Positions 8,985 to 18,386 of a stretch of 64,000 bases of DNA are shown one piece after another. The notes beneath the pieces were generated by a model. That model searched no databases. It was given only the letters and a program-made list of their open reading frames with translations, and was not told the origin of the DNA. This stretch comes from Bacteroidota bacterium (GTDB lineage Bacteria; Bacteroidota; Rhodothermia; Rhodothermales; UBA10348): positions 1 through 64,000 of the forward strand of contig JADFHF010000011.1 in the NCBI GenBank assembly GCA_022567305.1, given 5' to 3'. Position 1 is the first letter of the stretch. Each line of letters starts with the position of its first letter. The translations under genes and the position numbers were made by a program.

Positions 8985-10499
8985 ATGACGACTACCGACA
9001 TTACCCAATCCAGTCTCTACAACGAGGATCTGGCACCCGTATCGATGGCGGACCGGTCCTGGGGACGGTGGGCGATAGCCGCCCTCTGGGTTGGAATGGC
9101 CGTCAATATTCCCACTTATACGCTTTCAGCCGGGTTGATTTCACAGGGGATGAGCTGGGGGCAGGCGCTGCTGGTCATCGCTCTCGGAAATTTGATCGTG
9201 CTCGTCCCGATGGTTCTAAATGCCCATGCCGGTACCAAGTATGGCATTCCATTCCCGGTTATCCTCCGTGCTTCTTTTGGCACGATCGGCGCCAATATTC
9301 CAGCATTAATGCGCGCACTGGTGGCATGCGGGTGGTTCGGAATTCAGACGTGGATCGGTGGTTCGGCCATATACACGTTGTTTTCTGTCATTTTCGGGTT
9401 TGAACCGGCTACGGCCGCGGATGTCCTTCCGTTGATCGGTCTTTCGCTCGGCCAGCTCACGTGTTTTCTTCTTTTCTGGGCCATCAACATTGCGGTCATC
9501 GTCGCGGGGATCAATTCCATCAAGCTACTCGAAACCTTGGCTGCGCCGTTTCTCCTGGTGCTCGGCTTGGGACTCCTATGGTGGGCCGTCTCGAGCGCGG
9601 GTGGCTTTTCGGCGGTTCTCTCCGACAGCACCGTTGCCCGTGTACGGGGATCATTGGATACGGAGTTCAACTTCTGGGCCACGTTTTGGCCCAATCTGAC
9701 GGCCATGGTCGGATTCTGGGCGACCCTCTCGCTCAATATTCCCGACTTTACACGTTATGCTTACTCGCAGCGCGATCAGATGCTCGGTCAGCTTATCGGT
9801 CTTCCAACGACGATGACGCTTTACGCCTTCATCGGTATTACGGTGACTTCGGCCACCGTCCTCATCTTTGGTGAAGCTATCTGGGATCCGGTCCTTCTTC
9901 TCGGACGATTTGAAAGTCCCATGATCATCGCCTTTGCACTCTTCGGCCTGACGATTGCAACGCTCTCGACCAACATTGCGGCCAATGTCGTGTCGCCAGC
10001 CAACGATTTCTCCAACCTGTGGCCGCGTCGGATCAACTTCAGACGTGGTGGTCTGATTACCGGTGTCATCGGCATTCTCATCTTCCCCTGGAAGCTCTAC
10101 ACCGATCTATCGAACTATATTTTTACGTGGCTCATCGGGTATAGTGCACTTCTGGGCTCCATTGCCGGGATCATGATCTGCGACTATTTCGTCATTAGGA
10201 AAATGAATCTGATCACCAGGGATCTCTACCTTCGTGGCAAGTCGTACGAATATGGAAGCCATGGAATAAATTGGCGTGCCCTTGTTGCGATGGCTGCGGG
10301 GATTCTACCCAACGTCCCGGGATTTCTTTCGCAGGCGTCCGATGGTTCGATCCACGTGGGAGCGCTATTCGATTCTATATATACGTATGCATGGTTCGTG
10401 AGTCTGCTTTTAGCGGGTTTTGTTTACTTTGTCCTGATGCGCGCTTTTCCGGTTGAACAGCACGAGCCAGATATCGAAAATGAGCCTTCAACTTCATGA
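8985..10499 (+). CDS. NCS1-family nucleobase permease
   Basis: A 504-residue inner-membrane symporter of the nucleobase:cation symporter-1 family (uracil, cytosine, allantoin, hydantoin carriers). About 12 hydrophobic helices are visible. The family signature is present near the N-terminus: RSWGRWAIAALWVGMAVNIP, then TYTLSAGLISQGMSWGQALL. Later segments such as GFWATLSLNIPDFTRYAYSQ are typical of Mhp1-like carriers. In this operon uracil/thymine (or dihydropyrimidine) uptake is the natural role. Its stop overlaps the next ATG (ATGA, 4 bp). A 14-bp tandem repeat array lies directly upstream, ending 18 bp before the start codon. Confidence 0.93.
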   Translation: MTTTDITQSSLYNEDLAPVSMADRSWGRWAIAALWVGMAVNIPTYTLSAGLISQGMSWGQALLVIALGNLIVLVPMVLNAHAGTKYGIPFPVILRASFGTIGANIPALMRALVACGWFGIQTWIGGSAIYTLFSVIFGFEPATAADVLPLIGLSLGQLTCFLLFWAINIAVIVAGINSIKLLETLAAPFLLVLGLGLLWWAVSSAGGFSAVLSDSTVARVRGSLDTEFNFWATFWPNLTAMVGFWATLSLNIPDFTRYAYSQRDQMLGQLIGLPTTMTLYAFIGITVTSATVLIFGEAIWDPVLLLGRFESPMIIAFALFGLTIATLSTNIAANVVSPANDFSNLWPRRINFRRGGLITGVIGILIFPWKLYTDLSNYIFTWLIGYSALLGSIAGIMICDYFVIRKMNLITRDLYLRGKSYEYGSHGINWRALVAMAAGILPNVPGFLSQASDGSIHVGALFDSIYTYAWFVSLLLAGFVYFVLMRAFPVEQHEPDIENEPSTS

Positions 10500-11863
10500 G
10501 TGAAACACAGACAGTAGAAAATCCGCGGATTCCGGCCTGCGAGTATGAGCCGGCACCGTATGAAGGACCTTCGCGGGACGACACGCTAGCAGATCGAAAA
10601 CGATTCGTTCACCCGTCGGTCTTTACGCTCTACCGCGATCCTATTATGATTGTGGATGGGCACATGCAGTGGCTCTTCGATGAGACCGGGCGGCGCTATT
10701 TGGATATGCTCGCGGGGATCGTAACGGTGTCATGTGGCCATTGCCATCCGAAAATCGTAAGCCGCGTGCAGGAGCAGATGCTTCGCCTTCAGCACGCAAC
10801 GACCATCTATCTTCATCCCAATCTACCGTTACTGGCTAGGAAACTGGCCGCCAAGTTGCCGGATGGATTGGATGTGACGTACTTCGTGAATAGCGGGAGC
10901 GAAGCGAACGAGTTGGCCATCAATATGGCGCGCGTTTTTACCGGTCATACCGACGTGATCGCCCTGAGAAATGCCTATCACGGTATGTCCTCAACATCAG
11001 CCGGTTTGACTTCCCTCCACACCTGGCGACATGACATTCCGCTCGGCGCCCGTGTCCATCACGCCGTCTGCCCGGATCCCTATCGCAGCGTGTTCGATGG
11101 AACGCCGGAAGAGATTGCGCACAAGAGTGCCGAGGATATTCGTGAACTGATCAAATTTTCGACGTCCGGGAATGTCGCAGCGTTCATCTGTGAACCGATT
11201 CAAGGAGTAGGCGGTGTAACCATGGGTGCATCCAATTATCTTGGCGAAACGTACGCCATTGTTCACGAGGCAAAGGGACTGTGCATTGCAGACGAAGTCC
11301 AGACGGGATTCGGTCGCCTCGGCGAGCACTTCTGGGGATTTGAAATGTATGATGTGGTTCCCGACCTGGTCGTCATGGCCAAGGGCATTGGAAACGGGAT
11401 GCCGATGGCGGCGGTGACCACGACTCGGGAAATCGCCGACGTCTTTACGGATCGGCTTCACTTCAATACATACGGAGGAAATCCGATCAGTATGGCTGCC
11501 GGCCTGGCCGTCCTGGATGTCATTGAAGAAGATGGACTACAGGAAAATGCTCGAAATGTAGGTGCGAGACTCAAGGCGAGTCTAGAGGGCCTGATGCACA
11601 AGCACGAATTAGTGGGCGATGTGCGCGGTATGGGTCTGATGTTGGGAGTCGAACTGGTTCGCGATCGTGATACGAAAGAACCAGCGCCGGTTGAGACGGC
11701 CGCAGTACTGGAGGCTGCCCGAGAGTTGGGCGTGCTCTTCGGCAAGGGGGGGTTGTACGGTAATGTTCTTCGGATAAAACCTCCCTTGTGCATTGCCGAA
11801 GACGACGTTGACTTCGCTGTGGGCGTGCTCGATCGCTCGCTCACGGTCGCGGCCGCGTTATAA
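10496..11863 (+). CDS. Class III PLP aminotransferase, beta-alanine/beta-aminoisobutyrate type
   Basis: Predicted to transaminate beta-alanine to malonate semialdehyde, and 3-aminoisobutyrate to methylmalonate semialdehyde, using pyruvate, glyoxylate or 2-oxoglutarate. The 455-residue sequence has class III hallmarks: NSGSEANELA (cofactor phosphate loop, about 132-141), CIADEVQTGFGR with D266 contacting the pyridine nitrogen, and the Schiff-base lysine K296 in VVMAKGIGNGMPM. It most resembles the AGXT2/PydD group. Start codon overlaps the permease stop and the next gene follows after about 20 bp, so it is mid-operon. Amino-acceptor preference is not readable from sequence. Confidence 0.92.
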   Translation: MSETQTVENPRIPACEYEPAPYEGPSRDDTLADRKRFVHPSVFTLYRDPIMIVDGHMQWLFDETGRRYLDMLAGIVTVSCGHCHPKIVSRVQEQMLRLQHATTIYLHPNLPLLARKLAAKLPDGLDVTYFVNSGSEANELAINMARVFTGHTDVIALRNAYHGMSSTSAGLTSLHTWRHDIPLGARVHHAVCPDPYRSVFDGTPEEIAHKSAEDIRELIKFSTSGNVAAFICEPIQGVGGVTMGASNYLGETYAIVHEAKGLCIADEVQTGFGRLGEHFWGFEMYDVVPDLVVMAKGIGNGMPMAAVTTTREIADVFTDRLHFNTYGGNPISMAAGLAVLDVIEEDGLQENARNVGARLKASLEGLMHKHELVGDVRGMGLMLGVELVRDRDTKEPAPVETAAVLEAARELGVLFGKGGLYGNVLRIKPPLCIAEDDVDFAVGVLDRSLTVAAAL

Positions 11864-11882
11864 CTAGAGTGTGGTAGGCACT

Positions 11883-13310
11883 ATGAAATTCGATAAAGTC
11901 GTTACTGGCGGCACCGTTGTTACGCCGAGTGGAACCGTTGTGGCCGACATCGGCATCGTTGGAGAAAAAATCGAAGCCATTGGAACAGATCTAGGCGCGG
12001 CAGCAAACGGTGCCACCCGGATCGACGCCTCCGGACATTATGTCATTCCGGGGGTTCTCGACGTCCACGTGCATCTCGCCTTGCCGTTTTGCGGCACCGT
12101 TTCTTCCGATGATTATCTAAGCGGTACCCGCGCTGCCGCCCGCGGTGGCGTTACGACACTCGTTGATTTCGCCATTCCGTACGAGGGCGATTCCCTCAGT
12201 GATGCCGCGGATAACTGGCACAAGAGGGCCGAAGGAAAGTCCCTCATCGACTACACGTTTCATATCTGCATCACCCGTTGGGACGAGCACAAGGATCAGA
12301 TAGAAGGCATGATCGAACGCGGTTTCTCTACGTTCAAGGAATTCATGATCTATGAATCGGAAGGCTGGCAATCGGACGATCGAGCCTTGTTCGGCACACT
12401 CGAGAAAATGAAAGAGCATGGCACTATGCTGCTGGTGCACGCTGAATCAGCTCGGGTATTGGATGAACTCATCGAGCGGCATCACACGCCGGAGCTGATG
12501 GCGAAGCATGGCGCCAATCTTCATGCCATGACGCGACCGAATTTTATCGAAGCTGAAGCCATTCAGCGCGCTATCATGTGGAGCGAGATTACGGGCGGAC
12601 AGCTGTATATCGTTCATATGTCCACCGAAGAAGGAGCCGAGCTCGTAAAATCCGCCCAGATGAGAGGCGTCCCCGTCCTCGCAGAAACGTGTGCCCAATA
12701 TCTGGTGTTGGACGATTCCGTCTTCGATCAGGAGGACGGGCATCTGTTTGCGTGCTGTCCCCAGGTCAAGAAACAGACGGACTCGCTTCGCCTTTGGAAA
12801 GGCATGAGAAGCGGCGAAGTGTCGGTCGTATCGACGGACACCTGCACTTTTACGCGCGAACAAAAAGCGATGTGGGAAGGTGATTGGACCAAGATCCCGA
12901 TGGGTCTTCCCGGACTGGAAACCCTACTACCGATCGTTTACACCCACGGGGTACGGTTCGGACGAATATCCATCGAGGAAATGTGTCGATTGCTCAGTAC
13001 CAACCCGGCGCAGATCATGGGGCTGTTTCCGAAGAAGGGGGCGATTCAGGTCGGCGCGGATGCTGATCTGGCCATTGTTCACCCGACTCACGAAATCACC
13101 ATTGATCCGGCCGAAATGGAGACCAATGCCGATTGGTCGCCGTATGAAGGCTGGTCCTTGGCTGGGTTTTCCCGAACGACGCTTTCGCGCGGCGATGTCA
13201 TTGTAGACGACTATCGAGTCGTAGGAAAAGCTGGCAGAGGTAAGTGGCTCCCTCGGAAGAAGGCCGGATTGGCGCGCACCGAGTCCGAAACTAAAATGTC
13301 TGAAGCATAA
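11883..13310 (+). CDS. hydA: Dihydropyrimidinase
   Basis: Opens the ring of 5,6-dihydrouracil or dihydrothymine to give the N-carbamoyl beta-amino acid, the second step of the pathway. It is a cytoplasmic binuclear-zinc amidohydrolase. The DVHVHL motif (H62, H64), carboxylated lysine K152 in STFKEFMIYES, metal-binding histidines in LLVHAES and YIVHMST, and the D in VVSTDTC are all visible. I prefer the ATG at 11883 (475 residues) over an in-frame GTG at 11871, since the family starts directly with a beta-strand like MKFDKVVTGGTVVT. Allantoinase/hydantoinase are the alternatives, but the operon context favours dihydropyrimidinase. Confidence 0.94.
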   Translation: MKFDKVVTGGTVVTPSGTVVADIGIVGEKIEAIGTDLGAAANGATRIDASGHYVIPGVLDVHVHLALPFCGTVSSDDYLSGTRAAARGGVTTLVDFAIPYEGDSLSDAADNWHKRAEGKSLIDYTFHICITRWDEHKDQIEGMIERGFSTFKEFMIYESEGWQSDDRALFGTLEKMKEHGTMLLVHAESARVLDELIERHHTPELMAKHGANLHAMTRPNFIEAEAIQRAIMWSEITGGQLYIVHMSTEEGAELVKSAQMRGVPVLAETCAQYLVLDDSVFDQEDGHLFACCPQVKKQTDSLRLWKGMRSGEVSVVSTDTCTFTREQKAMWEGDWTKIPMGLPGLETLLPIVYTHGVRFGRISIEEMCRLLSTNPAQIMGLFPKKGAIQVGADADLAIVHPTHEITIDPAEMETNADWSPYEGWSLAGFSRTTLSRGDVIVDDYRVVGKAGRGKWLPRKKAGLARTESETKMSEA

Positions 13311-13325
13311 AATATAGACTCCGAA

Positions 13326-14798
13326 ATGGTAGAAACAATAACCGCCGAAATGCTGCCCAATGTGATTGGTGGAGAGCATGTAATGTGTTCTTCCGGGCGA
13401 AGCCTACCTGTGACGGCCCCGCTAACCGGAGAAATCATCGCAGAAGTTCCGATGTCGGATGCCGCTACGCTCGATCTGGCCGTCGCCGCGGCAACGGAGG
13501 CTCAGAAGGAATGGGCGGCTCGTCCGCTGAAAGATCGAGTGCAGGTTTTTTATAAGATGAAGACGATCGTGGAGGACGAATTGGATCATCTTATCGAAGT
13601 CATTACGCGGGAAAACGGGAAAATGCGTGATGAATCGAAGGGCAGTGTACTCCGCGCCGTCGAATGCATCGAGTATGCAGCCAGTCTTCCCCAGATTGCC
13701 TCAGGGCGGATTCAAGAGGTCAGTAAGGGCGTCGATTGTCGTACGAGTCGACATCCTGTGGGCGTTGTCGCTGGAATTACACCCTTCAACTTTCCATTCA
13801 TGGTGCCCCTCTGGATGGTGCCCATGGCAATCGGCCTCGGAAATGCATTCGTACTCAAACCCTCTGAGCAAACGCCCCTCAGTGCCATTGAAATCGCGCG
13901 AATTCTGAAAGAGTCGGGGCTACCTGACGGCATTTTTTCAGTGGTCAACGGAGATCGCGAAATCGTCGAGGCGATTTGTGATCACCCCGGAATCAGTGCC
14001 ATCGGATTCGTGGGATCAACCCGCGTCGCTCGAACCGTGTATGAACGCGGAACAGCGACTGGCAAACGCGTCTGTGCGCTTGGTGGTGCAAAAAACCACC
14101 TCGTTGTTGTACCGGACGCCGATCCGGAGATGACAGCCACGAATGTGGTCGCCTCAGTGGTTGGTTGTGCCGGGCAGCGGTGTATGGCTGCCAGCGTCCT
14201 ACTGGCCGTCGGGGAATCTGATCATATTGTTGATCTCATTCGCGAAAAAATGGGGGCGTTAGTGGCAGGTCGTGACATCGGTGCTATTATTAATGAATCA
14301 GCCTACGAGCGGATCACGGGTTACCTGGACCGGGCTGAGGAGAACGGCGCTACTCTCATTCTGGATGGACGAGATGCTGTAGCGGATGACGTTCCTGAGG
14401 GTGGCCGTTATCTCGGCGGTTGCATCATTGATCAGGCCCAGCCCGACCATGAAGCCTCGCGCGACGAGATATTCGGACCCACGCTTACCATTATTCGATG
14501 TGAATCCCTGGACGAGGCAATCGAGATCGAAAATGCGAACCCGTATGGAAATGCCGCTGCGATCTATACATCATCCGGAGGAACGGCGCAGTATTTCACC
14601 AGCAAGGTGAGCGCCGGCATGGTTGGAGTGAACATTGGAGTTCCCGTTCCTCGCGAACCCTTCGCCTTCGGTGGCTGGAACGACAGCAGTTTCGGCGGTG
14701 GCGACATTACCGGTGATTCTGCCATCGATTTCTGGTCGAAGACCAAGAAGATCACGTCGAAATGGTCGGATCAGGATAAGAGTAATTGGATGTCATAA
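13326..14798 (+). CDS. mmsA: CoA-acylating (methyl)malonate-semialdehyde dehydrogenase
   Basis: Converts malonate semialdehyde to acetyl-CoA, or methylmalonate semialdehyde to propionyl-CoA, with NAD+ and CoA and loss of CO2. This connects the pyrimidine-derived beta-amino acids to central metabolism. The 490-residue chain is a typical MMSDH: ITPFNFPFMVPLWM substrate-channel signature (about 151-164), IGFVGSTRVA in the NAD-binding fold (about 226-235), and the catalytic Cys C286 in VVGCAGQRCMA. The active-site loop QRCMA and the absence of the general-base Glu of ordinary aldehyde dehydrogenases are features of the CoA-dependent family. Follows hydA by 15 bp. Confidence 0.94.
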   Translation: MVETITAEMLPNVIGGEHVMCSSGRSLPVTAPLTGEIIAEVPMSDAATLDLAVAAATEAQKEWAARPLKDRVQVFYKMKTIVEDELDHLIEVITRENGKMRDESKGSVLRAVECIEYAASLPQIASGRIQEVSKGVDCRTSRHPVGVVAGITPFNFPFMVPLWMVPMAIGLGNAFVLKPSEQTPLSAIEIARILKESGLPDGIFSVVNGDREIVEAICDHPGISAIGFVGSTRVARTVYERGTATGKRVCALGGAKNHLVVVPDADPEMTATNVVASVVGCAGQRCMAASVLLAVGESDHIVDLIREKMGALVAGRDIGAIINESAYERITGYLDRAEENGATLILDGRDAVADDVPEGGRYLGGCIIDQAQPDHEASRDEIFGPTLTIIRCESLDEAIEIENANPYGNAAAIYTSSGGTAQYFTSKVSAGMVGVNIGVPVPREPFAFGGWNDSSFGGGDITGDSAIDFWSKTKKITSKWSDQDKSNWMS

Positions 14799-14821
14799 TC
14801 TGCGACTAGCATCGGTCCTCT

Positions 14822-16153
14822 ATGATTCAGAAGACACTTCTTACGCCCGATCAACTGGCCGAGAATTTCGCCGACCTTCATGCCGCCTATCCCCGGGATG
14901 AAGCGGTTACGGAATCGTCTCGGTGTCTCTTTTGCTTTGATGCACCATGTACACGGGCTTGTCCGACACACATCGACGTACCCCGATTCATTCGTCAAAT
15001 CCTGCACGACAATATGGCGGGGGCTGCTGAGACCATCTTCTCGGAGAACATCTTCGGTGGCTCGTGTGCGCGAGCCTGTCCGACTGAAGTCCTTTGTGAA
15101 GGTGCATGCGTTGACAATACGCTGTTGAATGAACCCGTACAGATCGGTCGGCTTCAGCGCTATGCGACGGATTCGACGCCGGCGTCGTTCACTCCCGGCC
15201 CCGTTACAGGCAAACGCATCGCTGTCGTAGGATCGGGACCGGCGGGTCTATCGTGCGCGTATACGCTTCGGCGGTTGGGGCACGCTGTTACGGTATTTGA
15301 AGCTTCCGATATCGCGGGGGGACTCAATACGCTTGGAATCGCTGCTTACAAAATCACGACTGAATTTTCACTCTCTGAAATCGATGCCATTCAGGCCATG
15401 GATATCGAGATTCGCCTGGGAGAATACGTCGACGCAGTGCGCCTTGAAGAGCTTCGAGCCTCGTATGATGCGGTTTTTCTCGGAATTGGCCTCGGCCCGA
15501 CGGCCAACCTGGAGATTCCGGGAGAAGATCTCGGCGGCGTTACCGAAGCGCTCGAATTTATCGCACAAACGCATACGGGTCCGTTTGAGGAGTGCGAAGT
15601 GGGTCAAAATGTCGTTGTAATCGGTGCCGGGAATACGGCGATTGATGTCGCAACCGAAGCCGTCCGACTCGGCGCCGAGAACGTATTAATTGTCTACCGA
15701 CGAACGTCCCACGAAATGTCGGCCTTCGCTTACGAATACGAACTTGCGAAAGCGGACGGCGTCAAGTTCGAATGGCTCGTCCGTCCCATTAAGTTTCTTG
15801 GAGAAAATGGAGTGCTGAGTGGCCTCCGCTTGCAGCGTCTAGAACTCGTCGGCGAAGGTCGTGGGGCTATGTTGCAAGTGATTCCGGATAGCACGTTCGA
15901 TATTGCGTGCGATATGGCTATCAAATCTTTGGGGCAGGTTGCTCTCGAGCCGTTTCTTTCAGAAGCAGCCGACCTGCAATTGGAGGGTGGGAAGGTGGGC
16001 ATTGACGCTTCAACCGGGGCAACCGGAGTAGATGGGCTATTTTCAGGCGGAGATTGCACTAACAAAGGCGCCGAAATCGTGGATGCCGTTCAGGACGGGA
16101 AAATTGCCGCCTTCGGAATCGACGTGTACCTTGGCGGGCTGGGGTCTTTATAA
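14822..16153 (+). CDS. preT: NAD-dependent dihydropyrimidine dehydrogenase subunit PreT
   Basis: FAD/Fe-S subunit that passes electrons between NAD(P)H and the PreA catalytic subunit in the first, reductive step of uracil/thymine degradation. The N-terminal domain carries two cysteine groups for [4Fe-4S] clusters (C35, C38, C43, C47 and C82, C86, C92, C96). A dinucleotide fold for FAD follows (IAVVGSGPAGLSCAYTL, about 130-146), then a second one for NAD(P) (NVVVIGAGNTAIDVATEA). At 443 residues it is close to E. coli PreT (412) and to the N-terminal half of eukaryotic DPYD. It is immediately followed by preA. Confidence 0.94.
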   Translation: MIQKTLLTPDQLAENFADLHAAYPRDEAVTESSRCLFCFDAPCTRACPTHIDVPRFIRQILHDNMAGAAETIFSENIFGGSCARACPTEVLCEGACVDNTLLNEPVQIGRLQRYATDSTPASFTPGPVTGKRIAVVGSGPAGLSCAYTLRRLGHAVTVFEASDIAGGLNTLGIAAYKITTEFSLSEIDAIQAMDIEIRLGEYVDAVRLEELRASYDAVFLGIGLGPTANLEIPGEDLGGVTEALEFIAQTHTGPFEECEVGQNVVVIGAGNTAIDVATEAVRLGAENVLIVYRRTSHEMSAFAYEYELAKADGVKFEWLVRPIKFLGENGVLSGLRLQRLELVGEGRGAMLQVIPDSTFDIACDMAIKSLGQVALEPFLSEAADLQLEGGKVGIDASTGATGVDGLFSGGDCTNKGAEIVDAVQDGKIAAFGIDVYLGGLGSL

Positions 16154-16172
16154 CACACTGACGGATTCATCC

Positions 16173-17555
16173 GTGCAAAAACCAGATCTAACAACTACGC
16201 TTGCCGGCATTCGGTCGCCCAATCCATTTTGGTTGGCGAGCGCCCCACCGACGAACTCCGCCTATCAGATATGTCGCGCTTTTGAAGCTGGCTGGGGGGG
16301 CGCCGTGTGGAAGACCATTGGTCACGATCCAATTGTCAATGTCTCCTCTCGTTACGGTAGTATCGACTACGATGGGCGAAAAATGATGGGTTTCAACAAT
16401 ATCGAGCTCATCACGGATCGAACACTCGAGACCAATCTTGAGGAAATCGCTGACGTCAAGAAGAAATTCCCTGACCACGCTCTCGTGGTTTCGTTGATGG
16501 TAGAGTCTACGCGCGCTGCCTGGCATGACGTGGTGAAACGAACGGAAGACACCGGTTGTGATGGACTCGAGCTGAATTTTGGTTGCCCGCACGGGATGAG
16601 TGAGCGCGGAATGGGCTCCGCCGTTGGACAAGTCCCCGAGTACACGCAAATGGTCACGGAATGGGTTAAGGAAATCGCCCAGACTCCCGTGTTGATCAAA
16701 TTGACACCAAACGTCGCGGATATCCGGTACATCGCGCGCGCTGCAAAAGCAGGTGGAGCTGACGGCCTGTCGCTCATCAATACGATCAACTCAATCATGG
16801 GGATAGACCTGGATTCCTTTAATCCGAAACCCCACGTGGCCGGACGAGGATCACATGGCGGTTATTGCGGACCGGCCGTCAAGCCGATTGCCCTAAACAT
16901 GGTGCAACAGCTCGCAGACGATCCGGAAGTCGGCCTTCCGCTATCGGGAATGGGCGGTGTTCAGGCCTGGCAGGATGCGATCGAATTCATGTTGCTCGGG
17001 GCTGGCAATGTCCAGGTGTGTACGGCTGTCATGCACTACGGCTTTCGAATTGTTGAACATCTGATCAGCGGCCTCGAGAACTGGATGGCTTCAAAAAACT
17101 ATGCGCAGACGTCCGATTTCGTTGGATTATCGGCGGGAAAACTAGGTGATTGGGCAGATTTGGACCTCGGATACAAAGTCGTCGCCGAGATCGATCAGGA
17201 GACGTGCATTCACTGCGGCCTCTGTTATATCGCCTGCGAAGACGGTGCGCATCAGTCCATCGATATGACCCGGATCGAGGACTCGACTATTTCGAGCGAT
17301 GATCCCTCATTGCCGTCCTTCCTCAGCGGAGGACAGACGGTTTTCGCAGGTGTCGGCGATGGCTACGCGAATCGTTTTGATATTAATCAGGAAACTTGTG
17401 TGGGGTGTAATCTATGTTCGTTGGTCTGCCCCGTAAGTACGTGCATCACCATGGTTGAGAAAGAATCAGCGATCCCGTCGATCACTTGGCGGATATACCA
17501 GGAAAAGCTTCAAAGCGGGAAAATCGAGAGAATCATGCCCCCGGATCACGTTTGA
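16173..17555 (+). CDS. preA: Dihydropyrimidine dehydrogenase catalytic subunit PreA
   Basis: FMN-containing subunit that reduces uracil/thymine to the dihydro form. The first 330 residues form a dihydroorotate-dehydrogenase-like barrel with ELNFGCPHGMSERGMG. The C-terminal part holds two [4Fe-4S] ferredoxin motifs, CIHCGLCYIAC and CVGCNLCSLVCP, that receive electrons from PreT. The frame is open upstream, but that part is the tail of preT in another frame. GTG at 16173, 19 bp after the preT stop, gives a 460-residue protein starting like known PreA. The residue matching the active-loop Cys of mammalian DPYD is Val (GSAVGQ), which I believe is common in bacterial forms. Last gene of the operon. 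Confidence 0.93.
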   Translation: MQKPDLTTTLAGIRSPNPFWLASAPPTNSAYQICRAFEAGWGGAVWKTIGHDPIVNVSSRYGSIDYDGRKMMGFNNIELITDRTLETNLEEIADVKKKFPDHALVVSLMVESTRAAWHDVVKRTEDTGCDGLELNFGCPHGMSERGMGSAVGQVPEYTQMVTEWVKEIAQTPVLIKLTPNVADIRYIARAAKAGGADGLSLINTINSIMGIDLDSFNPKPHVAGRGSHGGYCGPAVKPIALNMVQQLADDPEVGLPLSGMGGVQAWQDAIEFMLLGAGNVQVCTAVMHYGFRIVEHLISGLENWMASKNYAQTSDFVGLSAGKLGDWADLDLGYKVVAEIDQETCIHCGLCYIACEDGAHQSIDMTRIEDSTISSDDPSLPSFLSGGQTVFAGVGDGYANRFDINQETCVGCNLCSLVCPVSTCITMVEKESAIPSITWRIYQEKLQSGKIERIMPPDHV

Positions 17556-17566
17556 TTTAGAGCGGT

Positions 17567-18103
17567 TCAGCTCTCGTCGGAATATAGATTCCGGATTACC
17601 CAGCGGGCGTCCTCGTCACCTTTCGCCGCTCTCTCCTCTAGCTCCTTAATGGCGACTGCATACCGACGTGACTGCTGCGTATACGCCTGGTTGATGTCTC
17701 CCTTCAGTAGATACGGCCTCACGTTTTCTCTCATTGCACGTGCGACCAGTAGCATAAATTCTTTAGTCTGAATCTTTTCGACCTCTCCACCTGCCTCCTC
17801 AAAAAGGAACACCTGCGCTGCGGCGGAACCGGAGTTCCAGAGAAGTTTGAGGGCGAGATCGTTGTCCGTGTCGTTTCCCAGTGCATCCGCTTCAAAGTAC
17901 AAGGCCATCATCTCATGAACATCTCCGGCCTGCGCCTTCGAACGAATTTCCGAAATGCGTCGCTCGTAGACCCACTCGCCAAGTATCGGTGTCTGGAATA
18001 CTTTTTCGAGGACAACCGGGTTGTCTGTCTTCACGACCATCACGGCCATGTATCCCATCTCCAGGAGAAGGAAGAAAAAAACCAAGAGGAATTTCAGCTT
18101 CAT
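17567..18103 (-). CDS. Membrane-anchored hypothetical protein with Sel1/TPR-like helices
   Basis: A 178-residue protein starting with one hydrophobic segment (residues 3-24) that serves as an uncleaved anchor or signal peptide. An all-helical region follows, with two Sel1-like patterns: RSKAQAGDVHEMMALYFEA and ERAAKGDEDARWVIRNLY. The latter closely follows the A-x-G-D-x-x-A-x-x-x-L-G-x-x-Y spacing. Such repeats usually mediate protein-protein contacts in the periplasm. I cannot assign a function. It converges with preA, 11 bp between stops. Confidence 0.6.
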   Translation of the reverse strand: MKLKFLLVFFFLLLEMGYMAVMVVKTDNPVVLEKVFQTPILGEWVYERRISEIRSKAQAGDVHEMMALYFEADALGNDTDNDLALKLLWNSGSAAAQVFLFEEAGGEVEKIQTKEFMLLVARAMRENVRPYLLKGDINQAYTQQSRRYAVAIKELEERAAKGDEDARWVIRNLYSDES

Positions 18104-18386
18104 CTTCTTTATGAGGTTCGGCTTAGCGTTATCGGCCGATTTTTTTCATTGGCTGATCGTGAAAGGGGGCTCTCACAATGAAGTTATCGGCGGTTTTCCA
18201 GGATTCTTGAAGGCACAAAACAAAAGATCTTCGTCTTTTCAATCATTATAGAATGGTTTTTCTTGCTTTCGGGACGAGGTTGTAAACAAACCATTTGATT
18301 CGGATACTGCTCTTCCGCACAAACCTGGCGAGAATGCATGAGCCAGGTGAGCCGTCGAAGTGACCTTTTACCCGCCCTCGTCCTCC

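Noticed and set aside
8295-9008. A 237-codon minus-strand frame with repeated RPIMVGQSRS-type units
   Set aside because: It is the reverse reading of the ureidopropionase gene and of the 14-bp tandem repeat; it has no ribosome-binding site and no family-like residues.
16032-16172. Upstream extension of preA
   Set aside because: The open frame here lies within the end of preT in a different frame. The GTG at 16173 gives the start expected for PreA.
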